From Hydractinia symbiolongicarpus (Eukaryota; Cnidaria; Hydrozoa; Anthoathecata; Hydractiniidae): DNA of 64,000 bases. Positions 48,622 through 59,296 of the stretch are shown piece by piece (position 1 is the first letter of the stretch; each line of letters opens with the position of its first letter). The notes below the pieces were generated by a model. It ran no database searches and was not told the DNA's origin. It worked only from the letters and a program-made list of their open reading frames with translations. The stretch spans positions 14,980,501 to 15,044,500 of the forward strand of contig NC_079886.1 in assembly GCF_029227915.1 (NCBI RefSeq). The letters run 5' to 3'. The position numbers were made by a program, and so were the translations under genes.

Positions 48622-49990
48622 CTGGCTGTTTATTCGACTTGGAAACCTAGAGTATCAATGACATAGTTGAATACTTCCTTATTAAGCAACCACTCAATTC
48701 TAGTTTCACATTTCCTTGATTCTCGGTCTGCCTCGACATTTAGAATTCCCGGAATGTGTGTGGCTGTCAGCCAGTTATTATTTTGGATTGCTCAGTGCCA
48801 TATTTCTTGTACTGTCTTATTTATTGGTATAGACCGTGTACTTTCCATTTTATTGATGGCTGAAACGGCTGATGTATTATCCAGTTTCATAAGTATATGT
48901 GAGTATGAATATGTGAGCAGAGTTCCTGCAGACCAAATAGTGCTGCTTTTAGTTCTAATACGTTAATGTTGTTCCCTCTCTTGTGCCGTAAATTGACCCC
49001 CAGTGTGTTGTTACTTATGTGATGCACTCCAACCTAAAGTGGATGCATCCGAGGTCAAAACATATGCTGGGTTTTCCCGTAAGAATGGTGAGAAGCTGTC
49101 CATAATGTTTTCTTTCCACCATAGTATGAATGCCCTGCAAGGGTACCCATGTGTGTCTGTCATATTTCCACGGTTGTCCCGAGTGCTTGTGTTTTGTGAC
49201 GTTCCAGGGCTCTATAATGTAAGTTACCGAAAGGCACACCACGAAAACTACTGGACATTTTCCCAATTAGTTTAGGTAAATTCCTAATTAAAATTTTTTG
49301 ATGTGATGAAAGTATATCATCACAAAGAACAACAAAGGCCTGCTTTTTTGCCATAGTTAAAGAGACTGTCATATCAATTGTATTTAAAATAAATCCCAAG
49401 TATTCTATTGTTTGGACTGGTTCAAATATGGATTTTTCTGGGTGTATTACAAACCCTAGAAAATCTAATAAGGTTATTATTTTATCTATGTTGTCATAGC
49501 AAGTATACCTATTCATTGTTATTAGGGCATCGATGTAGTCAGCAAGCAATACTCCTTGTTGCCTAAATGTAGCTAGTGGTGGTTTCGTAAGTTTTGTAAA
49601 CTTCCTAGGACCTTCTGTGTATCCATTAGACAGAGCTTTATACTTGTAAAGCTCATTATTCTTTTGGAATTTTAGGAGTCTTTGGTCATCCTCATGGATA
49701 GGGATGCTGTAGTATGCATCTTTAATGTCCAATTTTGCCATAAACATATTTGGCCGTATTAAACATAATATTGAGTTTAAAGTTTGCATTTTAAACCTTT
49801 TCTTTTCAACCGACAAATTAATTGTTTTCGGGTTTAATATTAGCCTGGAGCCACCATCAGATTACTCTGTCACAAATATTGGTGATGTAAACTACCCTGG
49901 CTCATGATGGCACCTAGTTATCACCTCTTTTGATAACAAGCTAATAATTTCCTTTTGGACACATTTGTGTTCCTTGTGTCTCATGGGATA
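48600..49990 (-). pseudogene. DIRS-like reverse transcriptase / RNase H
   Basis: Upstream block SDGGSRLILNPKTINLSVEK, then 49816-49160 with MFMAKLDIKDAYYSIPIHED and the active site region VLLADYIDALITM, where the second Asp of the usual Y-I-D-D reads Ala; then LLDFLGFVIHPEKS and IEYLGFILNT. The RNase H block (KLDNTSAVSAINKMES) lies near 48870. The changed active site plus stops means it is dead. Confidence 0.7.
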
Positions 49991-50025
49991 TTGGACTTGC
50001 TGATTTTTTGGTAGTTCACCAGCTG

Positions 50026-51461
50026 CTATTTGCAAACCTGAAACAGTCTGTAAAACTTCAATGTCACTGGTAATTTTTCCCAGTTTTTTATTTGCAGTTT
50101 TACACACCCTGCTTTGAAAGTTTTTTGGCGAAGATACGCCTTTAGTAATTCGAGGTTTCTTACCTGAGGTGTCTGCATTATCGTCTTTTGTTTTTTGGGT
50201 TGTGGTACTTGCTGGTACTCTGCTGTTCCTGTTGTTGTAGTGCATCTTGTTGCTGTTTTGTTGTGCTTATTGCCCTTGATTGTAGTGATTGTAGGCCCTC
50301 TTTGGGGTCTTGTAAAAGGCCCCCTATTAAACGATTCTGATTTTCTTTTTAGGTTGGGCCTTTCTTTCTCTAACAATGCTCTAAGTTGGTTTTCCTTTTT
50401 TAAAGTTTCCAGACGCTCACATATCGAGGAACCGAATAGTTGATCCGCTGCTTCGTCAGTATCTGTCGCTAACTTTACATACTGGTTTGGTAAGGATGGT
50501 TTTATGAGGTTACGCCTATGTCGGTTTACTGCTTGAGACACCTTTCCAGCAAGTGATATTGCATCTTTTAGTGATGTAAGAGGGCCCTTGCCATCCGCAT
50601 TATTTTGTGCAAGTTGATTCCTTAATTCAGTCAATTCTGATGCTGCACGCAATACCATTGTTGTCGATGCAGCATGTAATTTCTGAATTTCTTGTAGTCA
50701 TTCGTTCGAACGAAAGTTGACAACGTACTCCATATTTCGAGGTTAACCTTTTTTGGCACAAGATAGGGACAATTCGCAGATGCGGCTGCATTTTCCAATT
50801 CTTGTTTGAGCACCTCCTCTTTTATTGGCTTTTGCCAAAATATCTTTGCTGTACCTCCAATGGAGGATGCAATTTCTGGCCCAGTTGGTAGTGTATCGTC
50901 TTTGTATTCTTTGGTTGTTGTCTGCCAGTACTCTTGTTCTTTATCTTTTATCTCCACCAGCTTTCCTGTTGTCTGGGAGTGGTTCCCTGTGGATGAGCTG
51001 GACTGCCCTGCAACAGATTGGTTACCAGAGAACCAAATATTTGATCCCATGATTAAGAGTTGATCTGTGTCAACATTTTCATGCTCACTTCTTGGTGGGA
51101 TATTTTCATTGGAATTTTCCATAGTAAATGTTGACCGAGCAGGTGCTGCATTTAGGTCAACTATAGTTTGGGTAATGTTTGACCGATCTCCATCTGGAGA
51201 ATTAGGGTCATTTCTACGCTCCTGAGAAGGAGCTGAAGTTGCCAGAGCATTAGCTGGTGTTAAGCTTTTAGCCAAATTATTCATGGCTTGGATCACACTG
51301 TTCAGTTGATCCTGCTGTTTATTAACAGAGGTTGTGAGCTGTATGATTTCTTCTTGCTGCTGTGTGTGTTCCAAACGATCTTGGCCATCCACCCCGTCGT
51401 GGGCAAAATGCGCAAGGTATCCCGTATTGGGCAATTCATACAAGTTTTGGAAAGTGTGCAC
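50026..51461 (-). pseudogene. DIRS-like gag region
   Basis: 51461-50631 (276 codons) begins MHTFQNLYELPNTGYLAHFA, has a Gln-rich coil (QQQEEIIQLTTSVNKQQDQL), a low-complexity Ser/Asn/Thr middle, and KIFWQKPIKEEVLKQELENA, LVPKKVNLEIWSTLSTFVR. The reading shifts near 50645 to SELTELRNQLAQNN and AISLAGKVSQAVNRHRRNLI, then LFGSSICERLETLKKENQLR. These match nucleocapsid-type proteins of DIRS-like elements. No zinc knuckle. Confidence 0.6.
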
Positions 51462-51517
51462 TTATACGAAATAGATTCTACTCTGCGAAATAGTCGATAC
51501 ACCACCAAAATTCCACA

Positions 51518-51757
51518 CCCAATTTTAATTCCATCTTGGGTGTAACCTTTTTGCCAGGCTTGCCTACCACATTTTTAAGGTTTGCCCACGACGGGGTAGC
51601 ATAAAAACCACACCCCATCTTGGACGAAGTTTTGTTAACAGGCTTGCCCATCACAGGGTGGCAAAAAAAAGACATCCTATCTTGGACGAAGTCTTGTTAA
51701 CAAGTTTGGCCATGACGGGGCGGCATAAAAGCCACACCACATCTTAGGCGAAGTCTT
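51518..51757. repeat. 62-bp tandem repeats, about 3.5 copies
   Basis: Units start near 51580, 51642 and 51704 (GCTTGCCCATCACAGGGTGG type), sharing CATCTTGGACGAAGT and TTGTTAACA; a diverged partial copy lies to the left. The repeats separate the DIRS gag start from the orphan integrase and may be a terminal or control region of one of them. Confidence 0.8.
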
Positions 51758-52065
51758 TTTTTTTCTCTCCAGGTAAACAAGCCACTGTACTGTTCCCAAG
51801 CACTAATCATTACTTGAATGGTATTGCTTCCCTGCTCCACAAGACGTTGTGATTGTGAGTGGCCAGGTGAGCCATGAAAAAACTTTGTTTCTCCTGACCA
51901 TAATACAGCAACAGCAGCCATGACGTTATTGAAAAATTCCTTTCCATTATCTAAATGGATTATTTTAGGCAAGCCAAATACTTCGGGAAACCTATCAATA
52001 AACCTCTCAGCAGTCTCCTTTGCTGTTTTACTTCTTACAGGAAAAATGATGCGCAAGTTACACAA
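51750..52065 (-). pseudogene. Retroviral-type integrase core, KRBA2/Gypsy-like fragment
   Basis: One open frame of about 100 codons: MCNLRIIFPVRSKTAKETAE, FGLPKIIHLDNGKEFFNNVM (second catalytic Asp), FFHGSPGHSQSQRLVEQGSN (catalytic Glu, in a position usually reading GLVER). The first Asp lies upstream and is not in frame. It resembles the integrase of KRBA2-like domesticated genes and Gypsy-type elements. No reverse transcriptase of that type is adjacent, so it is an orphan. Confidence 0.65.
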
Positions 52066-52080
52066 TTTCGGATATAGAAC

Positions 52081-53034
52081 TCCACAGCCGTTCTTGGTAT
52101 GTTGTCATATGTTCGAGATATCTATAATTAATTCCAAGCATATTTAAGACAAAATAGAAGAAAATATGATAAAAACACAATAAATGCATTATTCTATTTA
52201 AAAACTAAAATACATGCTGAACCTTTTCATATGTTTTGCAACACCAGAATGTACAGTCTCTTTATGTGCTTTTTCAACAATGTCAAATATTTGTGTGCCA
52301 ACAACTACACGCTTGTAATCCTCCAAGAATTAATAATTCGTTATTCTAAAAGCACATTTATATACATGTTGATATATCTTGCTTTTATCTGTTTTAAATG
52401 CAATACATATTAAAAAAAAATTACATTATTTAAGTGATTCAGGTGGGAGTTGAACCCACTGCCGCGCAAGTGGTTCTTCCATTTAGAATCTGAATCGAAC
52501 AAAATGCATGAAATAAGCATGCCAATTATAATAACTTATTTTAAATTATATTTATATATATTATAATATAGATTTTTTTTTGCTAGCTAGAAGGTATTAA
52601 AAAAATTATATATATGTACATTATATTAAACAACTTTAACTTTATACAAAGATAAAACTTAAGTAAAACTTACCTATGCATATAATGCCTATTGAAAGGG
52701 AGCATCTGAACTGTGTGTTTTTACAGTAAACAGTCTATTACTTAAACCCTTTCCTGACTTATTTTCATACATTAGTATATATGTCAATCACTATCTGTTT
52801 TACCTCCAACTCCACCACACACTGACTCGTATAGATGTAAAAATAACTAATATATGTTGAAGGTTGATAAAAAACCTTTTATTTGGTTGGAACAGGATAT
52901 TGTGTAAATTTAATGAAGGATAACTTAAGACCTTCTCATCCAACCATGTTTCAAACTTAAGTCTAATGTCGTCCATTTTGTATAACGTGCAACTCTAAAC
53001 AATATAATATAAAAGAATATAAATGTAGCAACTG
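52081..53034. other. AT-rich intergenic DNA holding a tRNA-like sequence
   Basis: Apart from the tRNA-like fold at 52436-52496 nothing is recognised. Confidence 0.5.
52436..52496 (-). repeat. tRNA-like sequence, shortened (pseudo-tRNA or SINE head)
   Basis: On the minus strand the 7-bp acceptor arms GATTCAG and CTGAATC pair perfectly and are followed by A. GTGGGTTCAACTCCCAC forms a perfect T arm with a near-canonical B box, and TTCT/AGAA can form a D stem around a loop containing TGG. Only about 30 nt lie between acceptor and T arm, too few for a full D arm, anticodon arm and variable loop, so the anticodon region has lost sequence. Not a functional tRNA as it stands. Confidence 0.65.
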
Positions 53035-54533
53035 CTAGCTACATAGATAGCTTGGTGTCAATGTAACCATCAGGACAATGAAATTAAAAAAATGTTTAAA
53101 AACAAGAACTGTAGCTACCTCTTGACTTCCACAAAGTTTTCCCGCTTCCTTGCGTTTATAGGGCTGCGACAAAATCCGAAAAATATTGCCCAAGATGGTG
53201 TAGAGGACAACACGGGTTGGAACAGCAGGGATGGTTTCAAGGTCACAAAGAACACTGTTAAACAAAGTGTCTTTCTTTATATATATTTTCTTAGTAAAGA
53301 ATGTGGTTTTTCCGGAAGAGTGTTTATCGTTCATTTGGGGAAACGTATTTCCGGATTCAGGTTCATAAAACTTCTTAACTGTATGTGTTCGAGTGGATCT
53401 CCTCGGCTGATGAGATTGTTCCTCGGTAGGAGGTTGAAGAATATCTGCAGCACGCAAAGGAGGTTGGTTGTCGGCTACATTTGTTGGAGGGTGAACATTT
53501 GCTGCACGCGTCAGGGATTTTATAGGGGCTTCACGAGTTGGAGGTTGACCGTTGGTTCCGCACGTCATAGGTTGAACATTGGGTGAGTGCGCCAGAGGTT
53601 GGATGTTGGTTGTGCACATTGGAGGTAGAATGTCGGCTACATGCGTCAGAGGTTGGAATGTTGCATCTTTTATTGTTCCATGAAGCAGATGAGGCTGGTA
53701 TTTTCGGAAAAATCTGCGATTGCGAAGTGTGATACGTCCAGTGCCAGCACGTAGTATTGATCATAATCACGCAGTTCAACGACAACACTACTTCGATCCC
53801 ATCGCGTAGGATACTGACCGGATTGGTTCTGGATCAGTACCTGATCATCCACTTCGAGTTTAGGGAGTGGTCGAGAATGTTCGTTAAGTTTTTCAAGCGT
53901 CTTGGCATAGCGAGTCTTTAATGATTCTTCTTTCAGTTTCCATGCTTACCTCCAACAAGCTTGATTAAGACTTGATCATTATCAAACAGCTCAATGTCTT
54001 TTCTGATGAAAGGGAGGGTATCTCAGAGTTTATGAAGGAACAATACCTCAGATGAGTATAGATTGCAACCTGGATTAGGAGTATTACGTTTGATTAGTAG
54101 TGCACGAACCATTCGGTCAGTATGGAGGCGTCCTTTTGAATCAATATTATCCAACAGCAATCTCTTTATCGACTTGACGGCAAGTTCGGCCCTTCCAATG
54201 GAGGATGGCACACCAATAGTCATGAACAGTCTGCAAAGAGTTGAGCAGAGTCCTTGAGCGCCAGCACTATCACTACCAGGTCGAATTTGAGTTTTTTCTG
54301 CCCAACCTGATCAGCAGATATGAGGTAGTAATATGCCTTGTAAAAAAATAGTCGCATGCTATAGCTTCGAATGGGGTCGTTGGGATATGAGGTTCGACAG
54401 GTGGTAGTTTTGCGTGAGATGGTGCGCATCTAAAGCACTGGAAGCATCCATCACGTGTTAACTCGATATCCTTCGTGATACCAGGCCAGTAAACAGAACA
54501 CCTGGCACGGTCCTGCATTATTACTTCTCGGCC
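53035..54533 (-). pseudogene. Gypsy-like integrase with internal deletion, and C-terminal tail
   Basis: H2C2-type finger end and start of core: RCSVYWPGITKDIELTRDGC with FQCFRCAPSHAKLP, then FEAIACDYFF (first Asp). The frame then shifts to YYYLISADQVGQKKLKFDLV. MTIGVPSSIGRAELAVKSIK joins what should be two distant blocks: the segment with the second catalytic Asp is missing. The tail (53850-53035) has DDQVLIQNQSGQYPTRWDRS and QPRRSTRTHTVKKFYEPESG, usual for Gypsy C-termini. Confidence 0.7.
53259..53310. repeat. 52-bp direct repeat flanking the Gypsy-like element (left copy)
   Basis: TAAACAAAGTGTCTTTCTTT through GTAAAGAATGTGGTTTT matches 58143-58194 with one mismatch seen (GTG versus GTA). 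A short similarity at the two ends of a retroelement suggests LTR remnants or very short LTRs. The sequences beyond the repeat differ. Confidence 0.75.
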
Positions 54534-54535
54534 TA

Positions 54536-55189
54536 CTTAAGGCCAATCCATTTTTTTTCGAAGGTCATATTCAATATCTCAAGTTATAAAGAATCTGGCA
54601 TAATTTATTGGCCACCATATCATTATATGAATAGTAAAACGCAGAATTCAATTTTTCCGAGACATTTTGATGACGTCATATGCCAAAAACGCGCTTTTCC
54701 CGCGCTTTCTTTGAAGCGGTTTTTCGCGTCATTGAACAACTACAATTTTTGCAACAAAGGGTGTAAAAGCGCGTCTTACGTGGTCTATTTACAGGATAAC
54801 CCTGTCGTAAGTTTATATACATCGCCAAAATGTCGAAAACGCGCATTCTAGTAAATCTAAAGCTATTTTTGGAAATTGACAACGTCATATCTTCGCGGGA
54901 GGTAAATATTTCAATTTGATACAGAGTATTCGAAAGACACTACATGCCAAAACTTGCTTTTATGCTACTTCCCGCGAAATTAAAGACCCCTTAATGGTGC
55001 AGAAAAGCGCTTGAAAAAAACTGCGGGTAAAGCGCGTTTATGGCATATGACGTCATCAAAATTTTCCACAAAAGTTGAATTCTGCGTTTTACTATTCATG
55101 TAATGATATGGTGGCCAAGAAATTATGCACAATCTTTATAACTTGAGTTATTGAAAATGACCCTGAAATAAAAAAGGACTGTCCTTAAG
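54536..55189. mobile_element. 654-bp MITE with long terminal inverted repeats
   Basis: Left end CTTAAGGCCAATCC and right end (reverse complement) CTTAAGGACAGTCC begin inverted repeats of about 150 bp that share AACTCAAGTTATAAAGA-like, GGCCACCATATCATTA and TTTTGATGACGTCATATGCC segments. TA flanks both ends (54534-54535 and 55190-55191), so a TA duplication is likely, as for Tc1/mariner or ISL2EU-type elements. It interrupts the Gypsy-like pol between RNase H and integrase. No transposase inside. Confidence 0.8.
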
Positions 55190-55231
55190 TACCCCGAGTT
55201 CATCGACAATATGTAGCTGTTCTCGTTGTTT

Positions 55232-56122
55232 CTAGAACTGTGATATGTTTGCAGGCATAGTGGCTTGTGATGGGGGGAATGCTATCTGGATGTGATGGAT
55301 CAGGTCTTGACAATCACGGTCGTGGTGCGTTGCATGTTTAACAATGTCCCACGTTATAGATCTAAAGTCGTTTAGGTTATTAGCAGAGATATGAGACAGT
55401 TCAGCTTCCATGGTATCTTCGATGTGGCAATAAATGCTATCCAAAGTCATTGCATCACTCGGTAGATTGTCATCATCGTCATGTCGCGCAGGTTTCCTGG
55501 AGGTTGCGTCCGAAAATAAGTTAATCTTGCCTGGATCATAAGCGCCATAACAGGGTCCTCTGTTTAAGACGGAATAGTCGTGGATTTGCGATCTCATCAA
55601 GGGGCCTGTCGCCAAATAATTTGAGAAGAGGCTTATGGTTTGTAGCAACGATTAATCGGTCACATCCTTGCGTGAAGTACCTGGTCTGCTCAAGGGACCA
55701 AGCAATGGCCAATGCCTCACCTTCTACTGTTGCGTTTCGTGTTTCAGCTGAACGTAGAAATCGTGAACCGGCCAAGGTTATCCACCAACCACCTTTACAG
55801 CAGTCTGGAGATAACTGTAAACAAATGCAAGGTTTTTGAGACAGAAACAAGCCGACTCCTGTCCTAGACCAATCGAGTCGTAGGCACGTATATCGCTGAG
55901 GGTCGAAGATCTCCACTCCCTTGAGGATTGACTCAACCACATGGTCTCTGGATTTTTGAAGGCAATATCGAGGTCTAATGTCCACTCGAACTTGGTCTTC
56001 GGACTGAGTAGGCGTTTGAATGGTTCCATAACGTTTGATAATTTATCGTAATGTGAGACCTGGTTCACCAACCCAAACCATGATCGTACATCGGTCAGTT
56101 TAGTCGGTATGAGAAACTGCAA
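55232..56122 (-). pseudogene. Gypsy-like RNase H region
   Basis: Two overlapping frames: MQFLIPTKLTDVRSWFGLVN with FKRLLSPKTKFEW (RT thumb/connection, 56122-55990), then LRLDWSRTGVGLFLSQKPC and ETRNATVEGEALAIAWSLEQ with LIVATNHKPLLKLFGDR (RNase H, 55900-55600), and a downstream linker. Two frameshifts between them. Confidence 0.7.
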
Positions 56123-56129
56123 AATAGCA

Positions 56130-57344
56130 TCAATGAATCTTCGAGTAGGTTTGATCGAGTACTCCGTGGAACTTGTTTTTATTCAGTATCACACCATTGT
56201 TGCCCAGAAGAGTCAAAAAGTCCATCATCCTCCACCAATGTTCAGTAAAATCATCATCCCACATTAAAGTATCGTCTACACACTTTGTCTTCCTCTCCAC
56301 ATTTGTGATTATCTCATCAAATATTCTGGAGTAAGCGTCTCCACTTGCGAGGAAGCCTTGTTGTGCAACCCTGTAACGGTACCTCCCCCAGGGCGTTATG
56401 AATGTAGTATAACGGCGATATTCAGAGCGTATTGGAACAGAGTGGAAGCCATTCCATGCATCGGTGACTGACTTCCAACTATTCGATGGCACCTTTTTAG
56501 CTTGTTGGAATGGTGGTTGAACATGGTGGGTTTCCCTGAGGCAAAAGGCATTCAGTGGCGACAAATCGACAGTTCTACGTGGTGAACTATCAGCCTTGGA
56601 TGTGATTACCATTCGATGGCACGACTGTGATGGTACCCCGATCGGTACCTTTTCAAGTACGCCTATGGCAACATCATTACCCAACTGTTCCTTTACGGGG
56701 TCTTGCCAGTGAAGGGAAACAGGCGCTGGGGTGTGGGCAGCGTACGGTACAGCATCATCATCAGTGTGTAGAGTGACTTCGGGGTCTGTCATTCCAGTGA
56801 GTTCCTGATGGGGACATTGGTTGAAGGTGGACACAGAGAAGTAGTCGATGAGCCATTCACGCATTTTGTTGTTGTTTGATGGGATGCACTCGAATGGAAG
56901 TTTGGCGGGTCGTGAAGGAGGTTTTGTCCTCTTCGGACAATCGCAAGATGCAGGTTGATCATGTATTGCAGACTGATGAAGGGCACCACCGAGTTGTGGA
57001 AATGTTTGTGAAATCACATCAAGTTGAACAAATTTGTTGGATGATGGACTAATGTAAGTCATTACAGCCGCGGTGCGATTTTGACATGTTGAGCTTGAGC
57101 CGGAATGTCGCAGAAGTATAAGGTCCTCAGTGGTGAAACCAGCTTGAAGGAAAATAACAAGTCCCCACAGGCAGGACTGCGCACCAGTGTCGGTAACAAC
57201 AGAGATGGTGAATGAGTTGATGGATGGCTTGGCATCAAATGACTTGGCATCCTCCCATCCGCTTTCTGTGTCGAACAGCAGGTGCTTCAAGGGTTTTATA
57301 GCGTCGATACTACCTATAGTGAGTGCTGAGTCCCTATCTGCCAC
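56130..57344 (-). pseudogene. Gypsy-like protease / reverse transcriptase
   Basis: 404 open codons. Protease: SVVTDTGAQSCLWG (D-T-G). Reverse transcriptase: VPSQSCHRMVITSKADSSPR, TVDLSPLNAFCLRETHHVQP, WNGFHSVPIRSEYRRYTTFI, YRYRVAQQGFLASGDAYSRI and the active site KCVDDTLMWDD (V-D-D). The upstream and downstream domains are in other frames, so the polyprotein is no longer continuous, but this stretch is quite well kept. Confidence 0.8.
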
Positions 57345-58112
57345 TGCGTTGACTTCTTTGCGTTGACTTTCGTTGACCGAACGTTCTTCCTGTAACTCGA
57401 AATAGAAGACATTGTTGAGCTCCTAGTCAGGGCGCTTCGAGCCATCTCCTTTGCCTCAATGAACTGTACAGTTTGGTCAATGGTTTTCTGGTCGAGGTTA
57501 TGCTGACCGAATACCTTTATTTTTACTTCCTCATCGGACAGCCCAGATATAAGAACGTCCTTAATGATTACATCTGTAAAGTCTACAGTCTTTGCGCAAG
57601 TCGTACTGGGGCCACCAATCGAATAAGCACATGTAGCGGCTTTGCCTTTAATTCTAGCGTGAAATGATCGGACACTTTCACCATCGGCTTGTCGAAGTGC
57701 AAGAAGATCAGACCTGCGAACGCTAATGGCAACTGGAGTCACAGCAAGTTTTTGGACGGTATCCATAAGCACTTGCTCTGTGGAGTGCAGAATGTCATTG
57801 TTTTGACGTAGTATATCATTGCCAAGATCCTCAGCAGCAGCCAAATAATTGTTGACATATCTCAGTGCCAACAAGAGCAGTTCCCTGCTTAAACATATTC
57901 CATCTGGCGATGAAGGAATTCCAACTTTCCTCAGTGGACCCCTTTGTGATTGTTGGACGTTGAATCTTTGGTGCATGCTGTTTCGGGACTGCTGGTCGTG
58001 GAGCATTCACATGAACATTGTTGTGAACTGTCAACAAAGCAGCCGCAATGGCAGCGTAAACATCATCTGTAACATACCCACATCCAATCATTGGACATGC
58101 AATAGTAGGCAT
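57314..58112 (-). pseudogene. Gypsy-like gag
   Basis: ATG 58112 opens CPMIGCGYVTDDVYAA with C-x4-C...H-x4-H-like spacing (an N-terminal zinc finger), then WNSFIARWNMFKQGTALVG; a frameshift near 57845 leads to LLALRQADGESVRSFHARIK and ISGLSDEEVKIKVFGQ. This finger-first gag occurs in a group of invertebrate Gypsy-like elements. No C-terminal zinc knuckle is visible. It overlaps the start of the pol frame. Confidence 0.65.
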
Positions 58113-58142
58113 TGTCTTCACAGTATAATAACCAAAACCACA

Positions 58143-58194
58143 TAAACAAAGTATCTTTCTTTATATATATTTTCTTAGTAAAGAATGTGGTTTT
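58143..58194. repeat. 52-bp direct repeat flanking the Gypsy-like element (right copy)
   Basis: Partner of 53259-53310. It lies just upstream (minus strand) of the gag start, where a 5' LTR would end; the sense strand reads TGTGGTTTTGG directly after it, a possible primer-binding site. The ISL2EU element begins immediately to the right, so the rest of an LTR may have been lost there. Confidence 0.75.
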
Positions 58195-58229
58195 CTAAAT
58201 AAACAAAAGGAAACAGTAATAATGATTTA

Positions 58230-59227
58230 TAAGCCTCCAATAGGTACGAACGGGTTCGAAGAAACGATTGATACCAGATGCCAAGTCAAACATTCATGCT
58301 TGGAATGACGGGACAAAAGAAAGCTCGAAAAGAACCAACATTTAGACCATCTCCGAAGAAAAAGTCTCGAGAACCAAAAACTTTAGATGACTCTATGACA
58401 GTTGGAAACGAGCCCTCTGAATTGGATATTACTAAAGCAGAACTGCAACAAATAAAAGATGAAAATGCTTTTTTAAAACAATATAATACTCAACAAATTT
58501 AAAGATTACAATAAGTTGATTAGTGAACAATCAGATAAAGTAAAAAGCCTTGAAACACAAAAAAATAATCAGAAATGTTTTGTAAAAGATCTTGAACTTC
58601 AGAACCAAAGATTTTCTGTAAAAAGTGAATTTATGGGGCATGTATTAAAATCATATGAATCATGTAATTATTATACAGGTTTTACATCACTGAAAATATT
58701 TCAAGATCTACGAATCTATGAAGCAATACTTTGCCAACACACGGTGTATAATTGATTGTTTAGAAATCAAAGTAGCTGTTCCAACATCACTGAGGCTGCA
58801 TAAAATGTTATATTCTGATTATAAAAGTCACACGACAGTTAAAATCTTAGTTGGGATAGCACCGGGTGGAGGCTACACATTCATCTCCTCTGCATACCCA
58901 GGTAGCATTTCGGACAAAAACATTGTTGTTAAAAGTGGATTTTTGAGACCCGAGTTGTGGCAAGAAGGAGACGCTGTTATGGCCGACAGAGGATTCACTA
59001 TTGCAGAATGTTTGAAACCAATGAACGTGGAGTTGATCATGTCCTCTCTTTTACAAGGACGTGAACAGTTTACAGAACTTGAATTGGTAAAAGGTCAACA
59101 AATTGCTCGTGAACGAATTCATGTTGAACGAATGATACAGCGCTTAAAGTGTTATCACATATTTGACCGTGTAATACCATTTGACATGGCTGGTTCTTTA
59201 AAACAAATCATAACTGTAGCACCATGA
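58230..59227 (+). pseudogene. ISL2EU-type DDE_Tnp_4 transposase, internally deleted
   Basis: N-terminal part: basic stretch RPSPKKKSREPKTL and a coiled coil (ITKAELQQIKDENAFLKQYN; LISEQSDKVKSLETQ), with a frameshift near 58500; a THAP-type finger is not seen. YYTGFTSLKIFQDL is followed directly by a frame change and ANTRCIIDCLEI, so the helical DNA-binding segment normally between them is missing. The catalytic core then reads cleanly: Asp in CIIDCLE, Asp in VMADRGFTIAEC and Glu in RIHVERMIQRLK. The C-terminal end shifts frame near 59220. Confidence 0.8.
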
Positions 59228-59296
59228 TTATGAAAACTTTCAAGACCTTATTTTAAAAGATGTAAATTAAATTTATATACACAAAAATTCTGTTTT

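Larger units (their letters stand above)
47338..51461 (-). mobile_element. DIRS-like tyrosine-recombinase retroelement, decayed
   Basis: Minus strand: gag-like region (51461-50026), reverse transcriptase (about 49990-49160), RNase H (49000-48640), tyrosine recombinase (48240-47338). The order RT, RNase H, recombinase with no DDE integrase defines the DIRS order. Terminal repeats were not resolved. Several frameshifts. Confidence 0.8.
53035..58112 (-). mobile_element. Gypsy-like retroelement, decayed
   Basis: Minus strand: gag with an N-terminal finger (58112-57314), protease and reverse transcriptase (57344-56130), RNase H (56122-55232), a 654-bp MITE insertion, integrase (54530-54020), and a C-terminal tail (to 53035). 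A 52-bp direct repeat (53259-53310 and 58143-58194) brackets most of it and may be what remains of its LTRs. Multiple frameshifts and an integrase deletion make it inactive. Confidence 0.75.

Noticed and set aside
52436-52496. A functional tRNA gene
   Set aside because: The anticodon arm and variable loop are too short, although acceptor and T arms are perfect.
53092-53586. A 164-codon plus-strand gene
   Set aside because: It is antisense to the Gypsy-like C-terminal tail and has no recognisable domain.
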